DNA of 64,000 nucleotides from Asticcacaulis sp. AC466 (GTDB lineage: Bacteria > Pseudomonadota > Alphaproteobacteria > Caulobacterales > Caulobacteraceae), in assembly GCF_000495815.1 (NCBI RefSeq), contig NZ_AWGE01000001.1, positions 682,001 to 746,000 on the forward strand, given 5' to 3'. Made by a program: the position numbers and the translations under genes. The stretch's first letter is position 1. Each line of letters opens with the position of its first letter. Shown here in pieces: positions 16,231 through 25,551 of this stretch. Under the pieces are notes generated by a model that worked only from the letters and a program-made list of their open reading frames with translations, had not been told where the DNA came from and did not search any database.

Positions 16231-17388
16231 ATGACCCAAGCCTATGCCCATCCGTTTACGCGAACGGACCGATCGCCTACCGCCATCTGGTGGTGGACGC
16301 TGGACCGCGTCACCCTGACCCTGGCGCTGATCCTCCTGGTGCTCGGCTTCTTCTTTTCGTTCTCGTCCTCACCTGTCGCTGCGCCGCACGTCAGCAATTA
16401 CGACACCTTTTATTACACCAAGCGTCACTTCTTTTTTGCCATCCTGACCGCCGGCGTGATGATCGCCATTTCCATGCTATCGCTCAAAGGCGTCAAGCGG
16501 GTCAGCCTGCTGGCCTATGGCGCGGCGATTACGATCATGGCCATGCTGCCGCTGATCGGCCACGCCGCGAAAGGCGGGCGGCGCTGGCTGGAGTTGGGGC
16601 CGATCGCCCTGCAACCTTCGGAATTTCTTAAACCGGCCCTGATCGTCCTGATCGCCTGGATGTTTTCAGAAGGGCAGAAGGGGAAGGGGGTGCCGGGCGT
16701 CACCGTCGCCTTCTGTCTTTACGCCTTGGCCATCGGCCTGCTGCTCATCCAGCCAGATGTGGGCCAGTCCATTCTGATCACTATCGCCTTTGGGGCTTGT
16801 TTCTTTATTTCCGGCGTGCCGTTCCGCTGGATTCTCGGCATGTTGGGCGTGGCGGTGACAGGGTTGGTCGGCCTGTTCTTTATCCAGCCGCACTTTCGCA
16901 CCCGGATTATGGGCTTCATCGCGCCGGACGCCGATTCCGGTTTCCAGGTCGCCAAGGCCAAGGCGGCCATCGCTAATGGCGGCCTGTGGGGAGTCGGTCT
17001 TAACGAAGGCGTCATGAAACGCCATATTCCCGATCTTCATACCGACTTCATCTATTCGGTTGTTGCGGAAGAATACGGCCTTTGGCTCACCTTGATCCTG
17101 ATCGGCATCTTCGGGTTCATCATCCTGCGCGGCCTTTTGAAGGCTATGGCGATGCAGGACCCGTTTCGCCAAATTGCGACGTCTGGCCTGTACATCATGC
17201 TGGGCATGCAGGTGCTCATAAACGTGTCGGTCAATCTGGGCTTGATCCCGCCCAAGGGCATGACCTTGCCGTTCATCTCCTATGGCGGGTCGTCCATGCT
17301 CGCCATGGGGCTGACGCTGGGCTTCATTCTGGCCTTGACGCGTAAGCGCCAGGAAGAGATTCCACAGGATGACCCGACCAAGTGGTAG
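16231..17388 (+). CDS. ftsW: Septal peptidoglycan glycosyltransferase FtsW (SEDS family)
   Basis: It polymerises lipid II at the septum together with FtsI. The 385 residues have a polar N terminus of about 28 residues and ten predicted transmembrane helices. SEDS landmarks include GGRRWLELGPIALQPSEFLK, a late VAEEYG motif and the near-terminal PPKGMTLPFISYGGSSMLA motif. ATG 16231 is preferred; an in-frame TTG at 16186 would place the CtrA box only 20 bases upstream. It is likely expressed from its own promoter in the 181-base gap after murD. Confidence 0.94.
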   Translation: MTQAYAHPFTRTDRSPTAIWWWTLDRVTLTLALILLVLGFFFSFSSSPVAAPHVSNYDTFYYTKRHFFFAILTAGVMIAISMLSLKGVKRVSLLAYGAAITIMAMLPLIGHAAKGGRRWLELGPIALQPSEFLKPALIVLIAWMFSEGQKGKGVPGVTVAFCLYALAIGLLLIQPDVGQSILITIAFGACFFISGVPFRWILGMLGVAVTGLVGLFFIQPHFRTRIMGFIAPDADSGFQVAKAKAAIANGGLWGVGLNEGVMKRHIPDLHTDFIYSVVAEEYGLWLTLILIGIFGFIILRGLLKAMAMQDPFRQIATSGLYIMLGMQVLINVSVNLGLIPPKGMTLPFISYGGSSMLAMGLTLGFILALTRKRQEEIPQDDPTKW

Positions 17389-17420
17389 AAAAGGCCTTAG
17401 CTTTTTATTTGTGAACCGTT

Positions 17421-18608
17421 ATGGTTCGGCGAGACGATTTTCGGGGACGCGCCTTGGCTACGCCTAAAACACCAAAACCGCGCCGCAAGGCGTCTTCCTT
17501 TTCGCAAAAACCTTTAGCCGTCGTGGCCGCCGGCGGTACCGGCGGTCATATGTTTCCCGCCGAAGCGCTGGCGCGGGAACTGATCGACCGCGGCTGGGAC
17601 ATAGTGCTTGCCTCGGACAAGCGCGGCGCCGCCTATGCCGACGCGTTTCCCGCCATTGAGCGGCTATCGCTCGAAGCCGCCACCTTCAAAACCGGCGACC
17701 CGATCGGCATGGCGCGCGCCGCCTTCAAGATCGGCATGGGTATCTTGCAGGCGCGCAAGGCGTTCAGGCGTCTGAAGCCCTGGGCCGTCATCGGCTTCGG
17801 CGGCTATCCGTCCTATCCCGCCCTGATGGCGGCGCTGGGGCGCAAGGACATCACCCTCATTCATGAACAGAATTCGGTTCTCGGCCGTTCCAACCGGCAA
17901 CTGGTCAAAAAGGTCGATGCCGTCGCCTGCGCCTTTCCGGTTTTGCGCCTGGCGCCGGACGAACTGGAAGGCAGGGTTCAGGTGGTCGGCAATCCGGTGC
18001 GGCCTGACATCCGCGCGCTTTACGATCAACCCTATCCGCCCACTGATGGTCTGATCCGCATCCTGGTCACAGGCGGCTCGCAAGGGGCGAAAATCCTCTC
18101 CGAAACTGTCCCGCAGGCGCTGGCCTTGTTGCCCATGTCGCTGCGCATGAATCTCTCGGTTGAACAGCAGGCGCGTGAAGAACAGGCGGAAATGGCGAAG
18201 ACAACCTATGCCGCCGCTGAAATTCAGGCGGAGGTCGCTCCCTTTTTCAATAACATGGCCGAACGTCTGGGCCGTGCCCATATCGTAATCGGCCGAGCGG
18301 GGGCCTCTACGGTCTGCGAACTGGCGGTGGCCGGAAAGCCGTCGATCCTCATTCCACTCCGTATCGCGGCTGACGACCACCAGACCTATAATGCCGAGGT
18401 GCTGAAGGAGGCCAAGGCCGCCATCGTCATCCGTGAACAGGACTTCACAGCCGAACGACTGCGCGACGAAGTTCGCACCCTGCTGGAAGGCGCGTCGTTG
18501 CTGCCGATGCGGGCCGGGGCGGCGAAATCGGTGGCGCGTCCGGATGCGGCCCGTCTGTTGGCCGATCTGGTCGAACGGACGGTCAAAAGCGTAAGGGAGC
18601 CCTCATGA
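17421..18608 (+). CDS. murG: Lipid II-forming GlcNAc transferase MurG
   Basis: It transfers GlcNAc from UDP-GlcNAc to lipid I on the cytoplasmic face of the membrane. The glycine-rich VAAGGTGGHMFPAEAL loop (about 34-50), the GFGGYPSYP segment, and the C-terminal GRAGASTVCELAVAGKPSILIPL donor-binding region are diagnostic. The first 30 residues are basic and not conserved. An alternative TTG start at 17454 has a better ribosome binding site (GGGGA, six-base spacing) and would give 384 residues. The stop overlaps the following permease gene (ATGA). Confidence 0.95.
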   Translation: MVRRDDFRGRALATPKTPKPRRKASSFSQKPLAVVAAGGTGGHMFPAEALARELIDRGWDIVLASDKRGAAYADAFPAIERLSLEAATFKTGDPIGMARAAFKIGMGILQARKAFRRLKPWAVIGFGGYPSYPALMAALGRKDITLIHEQNSVLGRSNRQLVKKVDAVACAFPVLRLAPDELEGRVQVVGNPVRPDIRALYDQPYPPTDGLIRILVTGGSQGAKILSETVPQALALLPMSLRMNLSVEQQAREEQAEMAKTTYAAAEIQAEVAPFFNNMAERLGRAHIVIGRAGASTVCELAVAGKPSILIPLRIAADDHQTYNAEVLKEAKAAIVIREQDFTAERLRDEVRTLLEGASLLPMRAGAAKSVARPDAARLLADLVERTVKSVREPS

Positions 18609-19681
18609 CTCAAACCGGCAAGGCCCTGGACATGGGTTTCATTCAGCGTGTCCTTTTTGTCATTGTGGCCATTGCGGCCAGCCTGCTTGTTTTCAAGCTG
18701 CTTGGATTGTGGCTGCTGATTTTCGGCGCCATTGTGATTGCGACCGTCCTGCGCGCGCTCGCCGAGCCTTTGATCAAATATACGCCATTGAACGACACTC
18801 TGGCCGTGCTGACCGTACTTGTTGTCGTACTGGGTTTCATCGCCGTCACCTTTACCCTTTTCGGTTACGAACTGACCCAGCAGACACAAAATCTGACCAA
18901 GCAGTTGCCGGCCGCGTGGGAGGCTTTGCAGGCGCGTTTGAAGGTGCTGGGCCTCAATGACGAGGTGCAGCAACAGTTATCGGCCTTGGGGCAGCAGGCG
19001 GGGGGATTGACGTCCAAGATCCCGCTGATTGCGGGCAGCGTATTTTCCAGCTTGGCCAACCTGCTTGTGGCCACGATCGCCGGCATCATCCTCGCCATCA
19101 ATCCCAACAAATACCGGGACGGCGTCGTGTTTCTCTTCTCGGCTGAACATAAGGAACGCGTTCGCGACGCCATGAATGTTGCAGGTCACGCTTTGCGGCT
19201 GTGGTTTGTCGGCCAGTTCATTTCCATGGTACTGGTCGGCACACTGACGGCGGTGGGCCTGTCCATACTGGGCGTACCCTCTGCGCTTGCCCTGGGCATG
19301 GTATCCGGCCTGGCGCAGTTCGTGCCGATCGTAGGGCCCGTGGTGTCGGCAGGGCCTGGTCTGTTGCTGGCGGCGGTTTCCGGCTGGCAGGTTTTTATCT
19401 GGGCGCTGGTCATCTATGTCGGCGTCTCACAACTGGAAAGCAATATCATCACCCCGGCGGTTCAGCGCCGCATTGCCTCCATCCCGGTTATCGTCACCCT
19501 GTTCGCCGTCATCGGCTTTGCCGGCCTGCTTGGGCCAATGGGTGTGCTGTTTGCGATGCCCCTGACCGTGATCATCTATACGTTGATCCGGCGGCTGTAT
19601 GCCGGTGAGGACGTCACTGAACTCACGGACGAAAAGCCGCAACGGCCGGCGCGCAAACCCAGGACGCCAAAAGCCTCGTGA
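18605..19681 (+). CDS. AI-2E/PerM-family membrane permease inside the dcw cluster
   Basis: A 358-residue polytopic protein with the family layout: two pairs of N-terminal transmembrane helices, a long amphipathic segment (about 85-135, with Gln-rich helices), then four or five C-terminal helices with the conserved GVPSALALGMVSGLAQFVPIVGP and GLLGPMGVLFAMPLTVIIYTL motifs. Family members are assigned to export of quorum-sensing molecules, ions or lipids, mostly without proof. The start overlaps the murG stop by four bases and murC follows 66 bases later, so it is co-expressed with lipid II synthesis. Its substrate cannot be told from the sequence. Confidence 0.85.
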   Translation: MTQTGKALDMGFIQRVLFVIVAIAASLLVFKLLGLWLLIFGAIVIATVLRALAEPLIKYTPLNDTLAVLTVLVVVLGFIAVTFTLFGYELTQQTQNLTKQLPAAWEALQARLKVLGLNDEVQQQLSALGQQAGGLTSKIPLIAGSVFSSLANLLVATIAGIILAINPNKYRDGVVFLFSAEHKERVRDAMNVAGHALRLWFVGQFISMVLVGTLTAVGLSILGVPSALALGMVSGLAQFVPIVGPVVSAGPGLLLAAVSGWQVFIWALVIYVGVSQLESNIITPAVQRRIASIPVIVTLFAVIGFAGLLGPMGVLFAMPLTVIIYTLIRRLYAGEDVTELTDEKPQRPARKPRTPKAS

Positions 19682-19747
19682 CAGCCCGCGGCTGATCGTC
19701 TAAATCCTCTCGCTTTCCCTTTCCTGCCTGCCGCGTGAAAACACCCC

Positions 19748-21184
19748 ATGACCCTGAACGCTAAACGCCCGACGCCTTTCGACCTTGGCCCCGTCCACTT
19801 CGTCGGTATCGGCGGCATCGGCATGAGCGGCATTGCCGAAATCATGATCAAGATCGGCTATAAGGTTCAGGGCTCCGATGCCAAGGCGTCGGCCAATACC
19901 GAGCGTCTGGAAAAGCTGGGTGCCCAGATATTCATTGGCCATGCACCGGAACATGTCACCGAAGGCGTCTGCGCCCTGGTTTATTCGACGGCGGTCAAGG
20001 CGGACAATCCCGAAATGGTCGAGGCGCGCCGTCGCCGCATTCCGCTGGTTCGCCGCGCCGAGATGCTGGCCGAACTGATGCGCCTGCAATTTTCCATCGC
20101 GGTGGGCGGTACGCACGGCAAGACGACCACCACGTCTATGGTGGCGGCGCTGCTCGATGCCGGCGGTAAGGACCCGACGGTGGTCAATGGCGGCATCATC
20201 AACAACTATGGCACCAATGCCAAGGTGGGGGATGGCGATTGGATCGTGGTCGAGGCCGACGAATCGGATGGCTCTTTCCTTCGTCTCAAATCGACCCTGG
20301 CGATTGTCACCAATATCGATGCTGAACATCTTGACCACTGGGGCGATTTCGATGCGGTCAAGAAGGGCTTCGTCGATTTCGTCGAGAATATTCCCTTCTA
20401 CGGGTTCGCCGCCGTCTGTATCGACCATCCCGAAGTTCAGGCCCTGGCGGCCAAGATATCCAATCGCCGCCTGATCCCATATGGCGTCAGCCCTCAGGCT
20501 GAGGTTCGCTGCGCCAATATCGAATTCGGTCCGGAAGGCGCCTGTTTCGATGTTGTCTTCTCGCCGTCGGGCGTCGAGCCCTTCACCTGGGAAAAGCTGA
20601 AGCTGCCGATGACCGGCAACCACAATGTGTCCAACGCCACGGCCGCCATCGCGCTGGCCCGCGAGTTGGGCATAGGCGAGGCGGAAATCCGCAAGGGCCT
20701 GGCCGGTTTCGGCGGCGTCAAGCGGCGCTTTACGACGACGGGCGTGGTCAACGGTATACGGGTCATCGACGACTACGGCCATCATCCCGTCGAAATCGCG
20801 GCGGTGCTCAAGGCGGCCCGTCAGGTCGCCACGGGCAGAGTTATCGCCGTTGTCCAGCCACACCGCTATACCCGCCTGCGCGACCTGATGAACGAATTCT
20901 CGTCCTGTTTCCATGATGCCGACATGGTCATCGTGGCCGATGTCTACAGCGCGGGCGAAGCGCCGATCGAAGGCGTGGACAAGGCGCACCTGGTAGAAGG
21001 CCTGCATAATTTCGGCCACCGCCATGCCGTGGCGCTCGAAGCGCCCGCCGACCTGGCTGGACTTGTGGCCGCCGAAGCCAAGCCGGGCGACCTGGTCGTT
21101 CTGCTTGGTGCGGGCGACATCACGCAATGGGCTTATGCCCTGCCGGCGCAACTGGAAGCCCTGCAAGGCGGGCACGACGCATGA
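19748..21184 (+). CDS. murC: UDP-N-acetylmuramate:L-alanine ligase MurC
   Basis: It attaches the first amino acid, L-Ala, to UDP-MurNAc. The 478 residues show the N-terminal [17 protein letters not shown] dinucleotide-like fold, the ATP loop [11 protein letters not shown] (about 120-130), the [11 protein letters not shown] motif and the C-terminal [10 protein letters not shown] motif typical of MurC. The ATG is at 19748; the upstream 66 bases have no strong hairpin. The stop overlaps murB by four bases. Confidence 0.96.
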   Translation: MTLNAKRPTPFDLGPVHFVGIGGIGMSGIAEIMIKIGYKVQGSDAKASANTERLEKLGAQIFIGHAPEHVTEGVCALVYSTAVKADNPEMVEARRRRIPLVRRAEMLAELMRLQFSIAVGGTHGKTTTTSMVAALLDAGGKDPTVVNGGIINNYGTNAKVGDGDWIVVEADESDGSFLRLKSTLAIVTNIDAEHLDHWGDFDAVKKGFVDFVENIPFYGFAAVCIDHPEVQALAAKISNRRLIPYGVSPQAEVRCANIEFGPEGACFDVVFSPSGVEPFTWEKLKLPMTGNHNVSNATAAIALARELGIGEAEIRKGLAGFGGVKRRFTTTGVVNGIRVIDDYGHHPVEIAAVLKAARQVATGRVIAVVQPHRYTRLRDLMNEFSSCFHDADMVIVADVYSAGEAPIEGVDKAHLVEGLHNFGHRHAVALEAPADLAGLVAAEAKPGDLVVLLGAGDITQWAYALPAQLEALQGGHDA

Positions 21185-22086
21185 GCGACAAGGCCTGGAT
21201 CGCCGACCTTCCGCCCGTTCGCGGCAAAATGATGTATGGCGCTGCCCTGTCGCCTTTTACCTGGTTTCGGGTCGGCGGTCCGGCTGACGTGGTCTTCCTG
21301 CCCGAAGACGTCGCCGACCTGTGTACCTTCCTGAAGGGACTGGACCCCTCCATTCCGGTTCTGGCTATCGGCGTCGGATCGAACCTGCTGGTCCGTGACG
21401 GCGGTGTCGATGGGGTGGTTATCCGTCTTGGTCGGAACTTTGCCGACGTGACAGCGCGTGACGATGCGCGCATTCTGGCCGGTGCGGCCGCGCTCGACGC
21501 CAATGTCGCCAAGGTGGCGGCGCAAAACGGTATCGCCGGACTGGAATTCTACCGCGGGGTTCCGGGCACCATCGGCGGTGCCCTGACCATGAATGCGGGC
21601 TGTTACGGTAGCGAAACCAAGGACATTCTGATCGAAGCCTATGCCGTCACGCGATTGGGTGATCAGGTCACGCTGTCCAACGCGGATATGGGGTTCCGCT
21701 ATCGCCACTCCGAACCGCAAGGCCTGATCTATACCGGCGCTCTGTTCCAAGGCACGCCCGACGATGCGGCGGCGGTGACTGAGCGTATGGAGGCCATTAC
21801 GGCGCGGCGTGAACACACCCAGCCTATCCGTGAAAAAACCGGCGGCTCGACGTTCAAGAACCCGGACGGCAAATCGGCCTGGCAGTGCGTCGATGAGGCG
21901 GGCTGGCGCGGCCGGCTGTTCGGTGCCGCCAAATTTTCGGAACTGCATTCCAATTTCATGATCAACACAGGCGATGCGACGGCTGCCGAACTGGAAGGCC
22001 TGGGGGAGGCGGTTCGCGCCGACGTCATGACCAAGCTCGGCATCGATCTGCATTGGGAAATCAAGCGGCTGGGCAAACCCGCCTAG
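21181..22086 (+). CDS. murB: UDP-N-acetylenolpyruvoylglucosamine reductase MurB
   Basis: An FAD enzyme that reduces UDP-GlcNAc-enolpyruvate to UDP-MurNAc with NADPH. The 301 residues show FRVGGPAD, the FAD loop [12 protein letters not shown] (about 64-75), the [16 protein letters not shown] segment and GGSTFKNP with the catalytic Ser near 223. The length fits the shorter type II enzymes. ATG 21181 is in the ATGA overlap with murC. This is the last gene of the cluster here; ddl, ftsQ, ftsA and ftsZ do not follow, and folP starts after 119 bases. Confidence 0.96.
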   Translation: MSDKAWIADLPPVRGKMMYGAALSPFTWFRVGGPADVVFLPEDVADLCTFLKGLDPSIPVLAIGVGSNLLVRDGGVDGVVIRLGRNFADVTARDDARILAGAAALDANVAKVAAQNGIAGLEFYRGVPGTIGGALTMNAGCYGSETKDILIEAYAVTRLGDQVTLSNADMGFRYRHSEPQGLIYTGALFQGTPDDAAAVTERMEAITARREHTQPIREKTGGSTFKNPDGKSAWQCVDEAGWRGRLFGAAKFSELHSNFMINTGDATAAELEGLGEAVRADVMTKLGIDLHWEIKRLGKPA

Positions 22087-22205
22087 GCGCCTTCCCAACA
22101 CGCATGTTCCGACGCATTTCCCGGCATAGGGAATCATGCAAAGGCTCCAGAGTATTATTTACGCACTTTCATCTCGAAATGTGCGCTGCATGAAGGGACC
22201 GCTCC

Positions 22206-23039
22206 GTGCGCCTTAAGGATCTTTATGTATCGCAAGGCCCACTGATCATGGGGGTGGTCAATGTCACACCCGACAGTTTTTCCGATGGCGGACGTTTCAT
22301 CGGCTTTCAGGCGGCGATGGCTCATGCAAAGCAACTGGTCGCCGATGGCGCTGACGTCCTGGATATCGGCGGGGAGTCGACGCGTCCGGGTGCACATCCA
22401 GTCACGATCGACGAAGAAATCAGCCGGGTTGTACCGCTGATCAACGCCTTGTGGAACGAAGTCGATGTGCCTATTTCCATTGACACCCTGAAGCCCGAGG
22501 TGGCCGAAGAGGCCTTCAAGGCGGGCGCAAGCGTTTGGAACGATGTCAGCGCCCTCGGCTATTCGCCGGACAGCCTGGGCATCGCCGCGCGGTCGGATGC
22601 CGATATCGTGCTGATGCACATGCAGGGCGAACCGCGCACCATGCAGTCATCTCCGTGGTACGAGGACGTGGTCGCCGAGGTCGAGTCTTACCTTCTGGAG
22701 CGGGCGCAGGCGGCGGTAGGCGCCGGAATTGCGCCGGAGCGCATCTGGATCGATCCCGGAATCGGCTTTGGCAAGACGCTCGATCATAACCTGGCCTTGA
22801 TCCGCGCGACCGACCGGTTGGCCTCGCACGGTTTTCCCGTCCTCATGGCAGCGTCGCGCAAGCGCTTCATCGCGGCCCTGGAAGAACGGGAAGGCATTGA
22901 GCCCGCTCCACCTGAAGACCGTCTGGGCGGCACGGTGGCTGTGCATCTGCATGCGCTGAAAAATGGCGCCGCCATGGTCCGCGTGCACGACGTGCGCGCC
23001 ATGAAGCAGGCCATGCGGGTCGTTCAAGCGCTAGGCTGA
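22206..23039 (+). CDS. folP: Dihydropteroate synthase FolP
   Basis: It condenses p-aminobenzoate with dihydropterin pyrophosphate in folate synthesis and is the target of sulfonamides. The 277 residues form a TIM barrel with the signatures MGVVNVTPDSFSDGG (about 15-29), DIGGESTRPGA and, later, WIDPGIGFGKT. GTG 22206 is supported by AAGGGA eight bases upstream. Folate genes in the window also include folE far away, so this is not a folate operon. The gene appears to stand alone after the dcw cluster. Confidence 0.95.
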   Translation: MRLKDLYVSQGPLIMGVVNVTPDSFSDGGRFIGFQAAMAHAKQLVADGADVLDIGGESTRPGAHPVTIDEEISRVVPLINALWNEVDVPISIDTLKPEVAEEAFKAGASVWNDVSALGYSPDSLGIAARSDADIVLMHMQGEPRTMQSSPWYEDVVAEVESYLLERAQAAVGAGIAPERIWIDPGIGFGKTLDHNLALIRATDRLASHGFPVLMAASRKRFIAALEEREGIEPAPPEDRLGGTVAVHLHALKNGAAMVRVHDVRAMKQAMRVVQALG

Positions 23040-23162
23040 CAGTCGTGGCACGCGATCTATGTATCTCAAAGCGCACACCGGTTTGACATTTTACATTAGA
23101 GCAAGTTCGGTATTGTCGGAAAAGCGGTATTATGTATACACCACGACCTTGAAAGGAAAAAC

Positions 23163-23486
23163 GTGGCGATGACCTACCGGCGGCGCATGACGATCTATTT
23201 CGTGCTCCTGCTTGTGTGTTTCGTTGGGGCCGTCAGCGAAATCGCGCCTATGTTCTTTTCCTGCCTGTTTCTGGCCATTGCGGTTTCGCAATTTTTCTTT
23301 CTCTGTCCCCGCTGTGGCAAACACATCGATACCAAGGGCGCGGACAAGGGCAATTTCTTCTATGGCGTATTTGAAACCTATGAGCCGCATTGCCCGCGGT
23401 GCGATCGCACGCGAGAAAACGTTTGGCCTTTGCAATTCGTGATGAAGCGCGAACCCTGGGACGGCATACGCAAGGACGAGCGGTAG
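23163..23486 (+). CDS. Small membrane-anchored zinc-ribbon-like protein
   Basis: A 107-residue protein with two N-terminal hydrophobic helices (about 10-27 and 30-46) followed by a soluble part with two CxxC pairs (CPRCGKH and CPRCDRT), spaced as in a zinc ribbon. It ends with charged residues. The family is not recognised. GTG 23163 is chosen because AAAGGA lies five bases upstream; ATG two codons later is possible. It is convergent with a minus-strand micro-operon, whose end is only 19 bases away. Confidence 0.75.
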   Translation: MAMTYRRRMTIYFVLLLVCFVGAVSEIAPMFFSCLFLAIAVSQFFFLCPRCGKHIDTKGADKGNFFYGVFETYEPHCPRCDRTRENVWPLQFVMKREPWDGIRKDER

Positions 23487-23505
23487 CGCGCAGCCCGAAA
23501 GGGAG

Positions 23506-23610
23506 TCAGTTCTTGCGGTTGGCTTTCTGTGCCCACATGAAGAGGGCGACGGCGACGAACAAACCGCCGCAGATCAGCAGAAATGGGTCGTGCAGCATTT
23601 TTTCGATCAT
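23506..23610 (-). CDS. 34-residue single-pass membrane micro-protein
   Basis: A short frame from ATG 23610 to TGA 23506 that is easily missed. It encodes a charged N terminus (MIEKMLHDP), one hydrophobic helix (about residues 9-26) and a basic C terminus (KANRKN), the classic layout of a small inner-membrane protein. Its ATG overlaps the stop of the preceding minus-strand gene by four bases (ATGA), as that gene's start overlaps its own predecessor, so the three form a coupled micro-operon. No homologue is recognised. Confidence 0.6.
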   Translation of the reverse strand: MIEKMLHDPFLLICGGLFVAVALFMWAQKANRKN

Positions 23611-23957
23611 GACGGCCGGTAAATGTCGAAGGCGCCGAGAAATGCCGGATCGTCTATGACCGTGCCGCACGACAGGAGGTAGCTGCCCGGCGCCTGCAAG
23701 GTGAAGGCGGCGGGGACTAGGGGCAGGAAAAGCAGTTCGCCCGACTTCTTTCCGACCAGGGACAGCACGAAGCCTTCCGACCGGTTGGCGCGAATCAGTT
23801 GCCCGGCCAGTATCTCATAGCTGAGCAGGGCGTCGTCCGCGCCAATCTGGTTCAGGCGCACCAGAATCAGCGTGCCGCGCATCGCTTTCAGGATCGGATG
23901 GTGAATGTCGGCGAAGGCCTCGGGGGCGAGTTCTTCCCAACGGTCTGAGTCTGTCAC
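23607..23957 (-). CDS. Conserved-looking protein of unknown function (116 aa)
   Basis: A 116-residue soluble protein without signal peptide or transmembrane helix. It is rich in beta-branched and hydrophobic residues in an alternating pattern suggesting a beta-sheet domain. No motif is recognised. ATG 23957 overlaps the stop of the DUF1653 gene and its stop overlaps the 34-residue gene, both by ATGA, so translation of the three is coupled. Being bracketed by a DUF1653 protein and a membrane micro-protein gives no functional clue. Confidence 0.7.
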   Translation of the reverse strand: MTDSDRWEELAPEAFADIHHPILKAMRGTLILVRLNQIGADDALLSYEILAGQLIRANRSEGFVLSLVGKKSGELLFLPLVPAAFTLQAPGSYLLSCGTVIDDPAFLGAFDIYRPS

Positions 23958-24220
23958 TGGGTCGGGTCCAACACGTCGGCGATGAATTCGAAACGCGGTA
24001 CGGTCTTGCCATCAACCTCGACTGTTTCGGTGAACATGGCAAGGGGCCGCACCCACAGGCGCGCAATCCCCGCCTCCTGGCCCAAGGGCGCGTACAGCAC
24101 CAGCTCTTCTTCGCTTTCCGAATGGGTGACGGTGCCGAACACCTTGTACAGCTTGTTTTTATAATGCCGATAGGTACCGCGTTTGATGTCGGTCCTATAA
24201 AACGAGGTTGTCAGGGGCAT
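23954..24220 (-). CDS. DUF1653-family protein
   Basis: An 88-residue protein matching the DUF1653 pattern: an early GTYRHYKNKLYKVFGTVTHSE segment, EELVLYAPLG, then LWVRPLAMFTETVEVDGKTVPRFE. The family forms a small SH3-like beta barrel of unknown role. It heads a three-gene minus-strand micro-operon. Its start (24220) is 64 bases from the divergent thiD start, so the two share a short promoter region. Confidence 0.88.
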   Translation of the reverse strand: MPLTTSFYRTDIKRGTYRHYKNKLYKVFGTVTHSESEEELVLYAPLGQEAGIARLWVRPLAMFTETVEVDGKTVPRFEFIADVLDPTQ

Positions 24221-24284
24221 GGCTGCCTCCTATGTGGAGTCGTGGGGGCATATGCGCCGATTTGGCGCCCGAGGACAAGTCACG

Positions 24285-25064
24285 ATGCATCGCGTACTGA
24301 TCATTGCCGGTTCGGACCCCAGCGGCGGGGCAGGGATCCAGGCGGATATCAAAACGGTCACCTGCCTAGGCGGGTATGCCATGACGGCCATCACGGCCCT
24401 GACCGTGCAAAATACTCTGGGGGTCTCCGATGTCATGGCGGTGCCGCCGGCCTTTATTACGGCGCAGGCGCAGGCTTGCCTCGACGACATCGGTGCGGAC
24501 GCCATCAAAACCGGTATGCTCGCCGATATAGCGGTCATGGAAGCTGTGTCGCTTATCGTCGAAGGGGCGCGCGTCTTTACCGTCGTCGATCCTGTGATGG
24601 TGGCGAAAGGCGGTCATGCCTTGATGAACCACCTGGCCGTCGATGCCATGAAGGCGCTAATGATCCCGCTGGCCGATCTGTTGACGCCCAATACGCTGGA
24701 AGCGACGGCATTGACCGGCATAGAGATTGCCGATGAGGATGACATGCGCAAGGCGGGCGCGGCGCTTTTGGCCATGGGCGCTCGCAATGTGCTGGTCAAG
24801 GGGGGGCATATTGACGGTCCTGAAGTGGTAGACCTGCTGATCACCCCGAAGGGGGAGCACCGCTTTGCCGCCGCGCGCATCGACACCCAGCATACGCACG
24901 GCACCGGATGTACGTTGGCGTCTGCCTGCGCCGCTCTGACGCGGGAGGCCCGGCCGCTTGAAGAGACGGTCGGACTGGCTAAGGACTATGTCGGTGGGGC
25001 TATCGCCACCGCGCCGCATCTGGGCCAGGGTCACGGGCCGTTGCGCCATAACTGGCTGCTTTAA
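24285..25064 (+). CDS. thiD: Hydroxymethylpyrimidine/phosphomethylpyrimidine kinase ThiD
   Basis: A ribokinase-family kinase that phosphorylates HMP and HMP-P for thiamine synthesis. The 259 residues carry the N-terminal IAGSDPSGGAGIQADIKT motif, MVAKGGHALM and the C-terminal HTHGTGCTLASACAA anion-hole motif of ThiD. ATG 24285 follows GAGGACAAG; upstream in-frame starts overlap the divergent gene. A related pyridoxal-kinase role cannot be excluded from sequence alone. The gene ends against a convergent secreted-protein gene with a GC hairpin between them. Confidence 0.92.
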   Translation: MHRVLIIAGSDPSGGAGIQADIKTVTCLGGYAMTAITALTVQNTLGVSDVMAVPPAFITAQAQACLDDIGADAIKTGMLADIAVMEAVSLIVEGARVFTVVDPVMVAKGGHALMNHLAVDAMKALMIPLADLLTPNTLEATALTGIEIADEDDMRKAGAALLAMGARNVLVKGGHIDGPEVVDLLITPKGEHRFAAARIDTQHTHGTGCTLASACAALTREARPLEETVGLAKDYVGGAIATAPHLGQGHGPLRHNWLL

Positions 25065-25091
25065 TCTCGAAAAAGTACCCAGAATGGCCAA

Positions 25092-25119
25092 GGGGCGCAG
25101 AACCGAAATCCTGCGCCCC
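25092..25119. terminator. GC-rich hairpin at the convergent thiD junction
   Basis: GGGGCGCAG (25092-25100) pairs perfectly with CTGCGCCCC (25111-25119) around a 10-base loop. No T run follows on either strand, so intrinsic termination is uncertain. Confidence 0.4.
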
Positions 25120-25167
25120 GAGGGACAAGAGACGAGCGGCCAGGCTGATGGCCGTTGCCGTTAGATG

Positions 25168-25551
25168 TTACCGGCGATGATTGTCGCGGTCATTGCGCTC
25201 GTAGCGGATCATGCCTTGCAGACGATCCAGGCGGTTGTCGATCTTGGCGATCTCGGCGCGGCTCAGGCCCCGTCCGGTCCGTTCGAAACCGCGCTTTTGC
25301 GATACGATCGAGCGCAACTCGGCATCGAGGCGTCGGCCTTCGCGGACGCTGATGGCGCCGTTGCGGCGACCTTGGGAAATGCGATCGTCCAAGCGGTCGA
25401 TACGGGCATTCAACTGTGCCGATGCGCGGAAATCATTGCGGTTGTCGACCACCACAATGGCGGCGCGTGGTTCGGCACTGGCAATGGCGGGGGCCGAAAG
25501 GGCCGTCAGGGTGGCGGCAGCGGCGGCAATGGCAATCAGGGTCTTTTTCAT
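25168..25551 (-). CDS. Small secreted basic protein, Arg-rich (127 aa)
   Basis: ATG 25551 is preceded by AGGAG at good spacing. The signal peptide MKKTLIAIAAAAATLTALSAPAIASA is about 26 residues long. The mature 100 residues are strongly charged and helical, with repeated heptad-like NARIDRLDDRIS and IDNRLDRLQGMI segments, and end in an Arg/Asp/His-rich tail. It resembles small periplasmic coiled-coil proteins but no family is recognised. It is single-gene, convergent with thiD and upstream-flanked by a dispersed repeat. Confidence 0.8.
   Translation of the reverse strand: MKKTLIAIAAAAATLTALSAPAIASAEPRAAIVVVDNRNDFRASAQLNARIDRLDDRISQGRRNGAISVREGRRLDAELRSIVSQKRGFERTGRGLSRAEIAKIDNRLDRLQGMIRYERNDRDNHRR

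Noticed and set aside
19700-21175. A 491-residue minus-strand frame opposite murC
   Set aside because: Antisense to murC; residues look like a codon-phase shadow.
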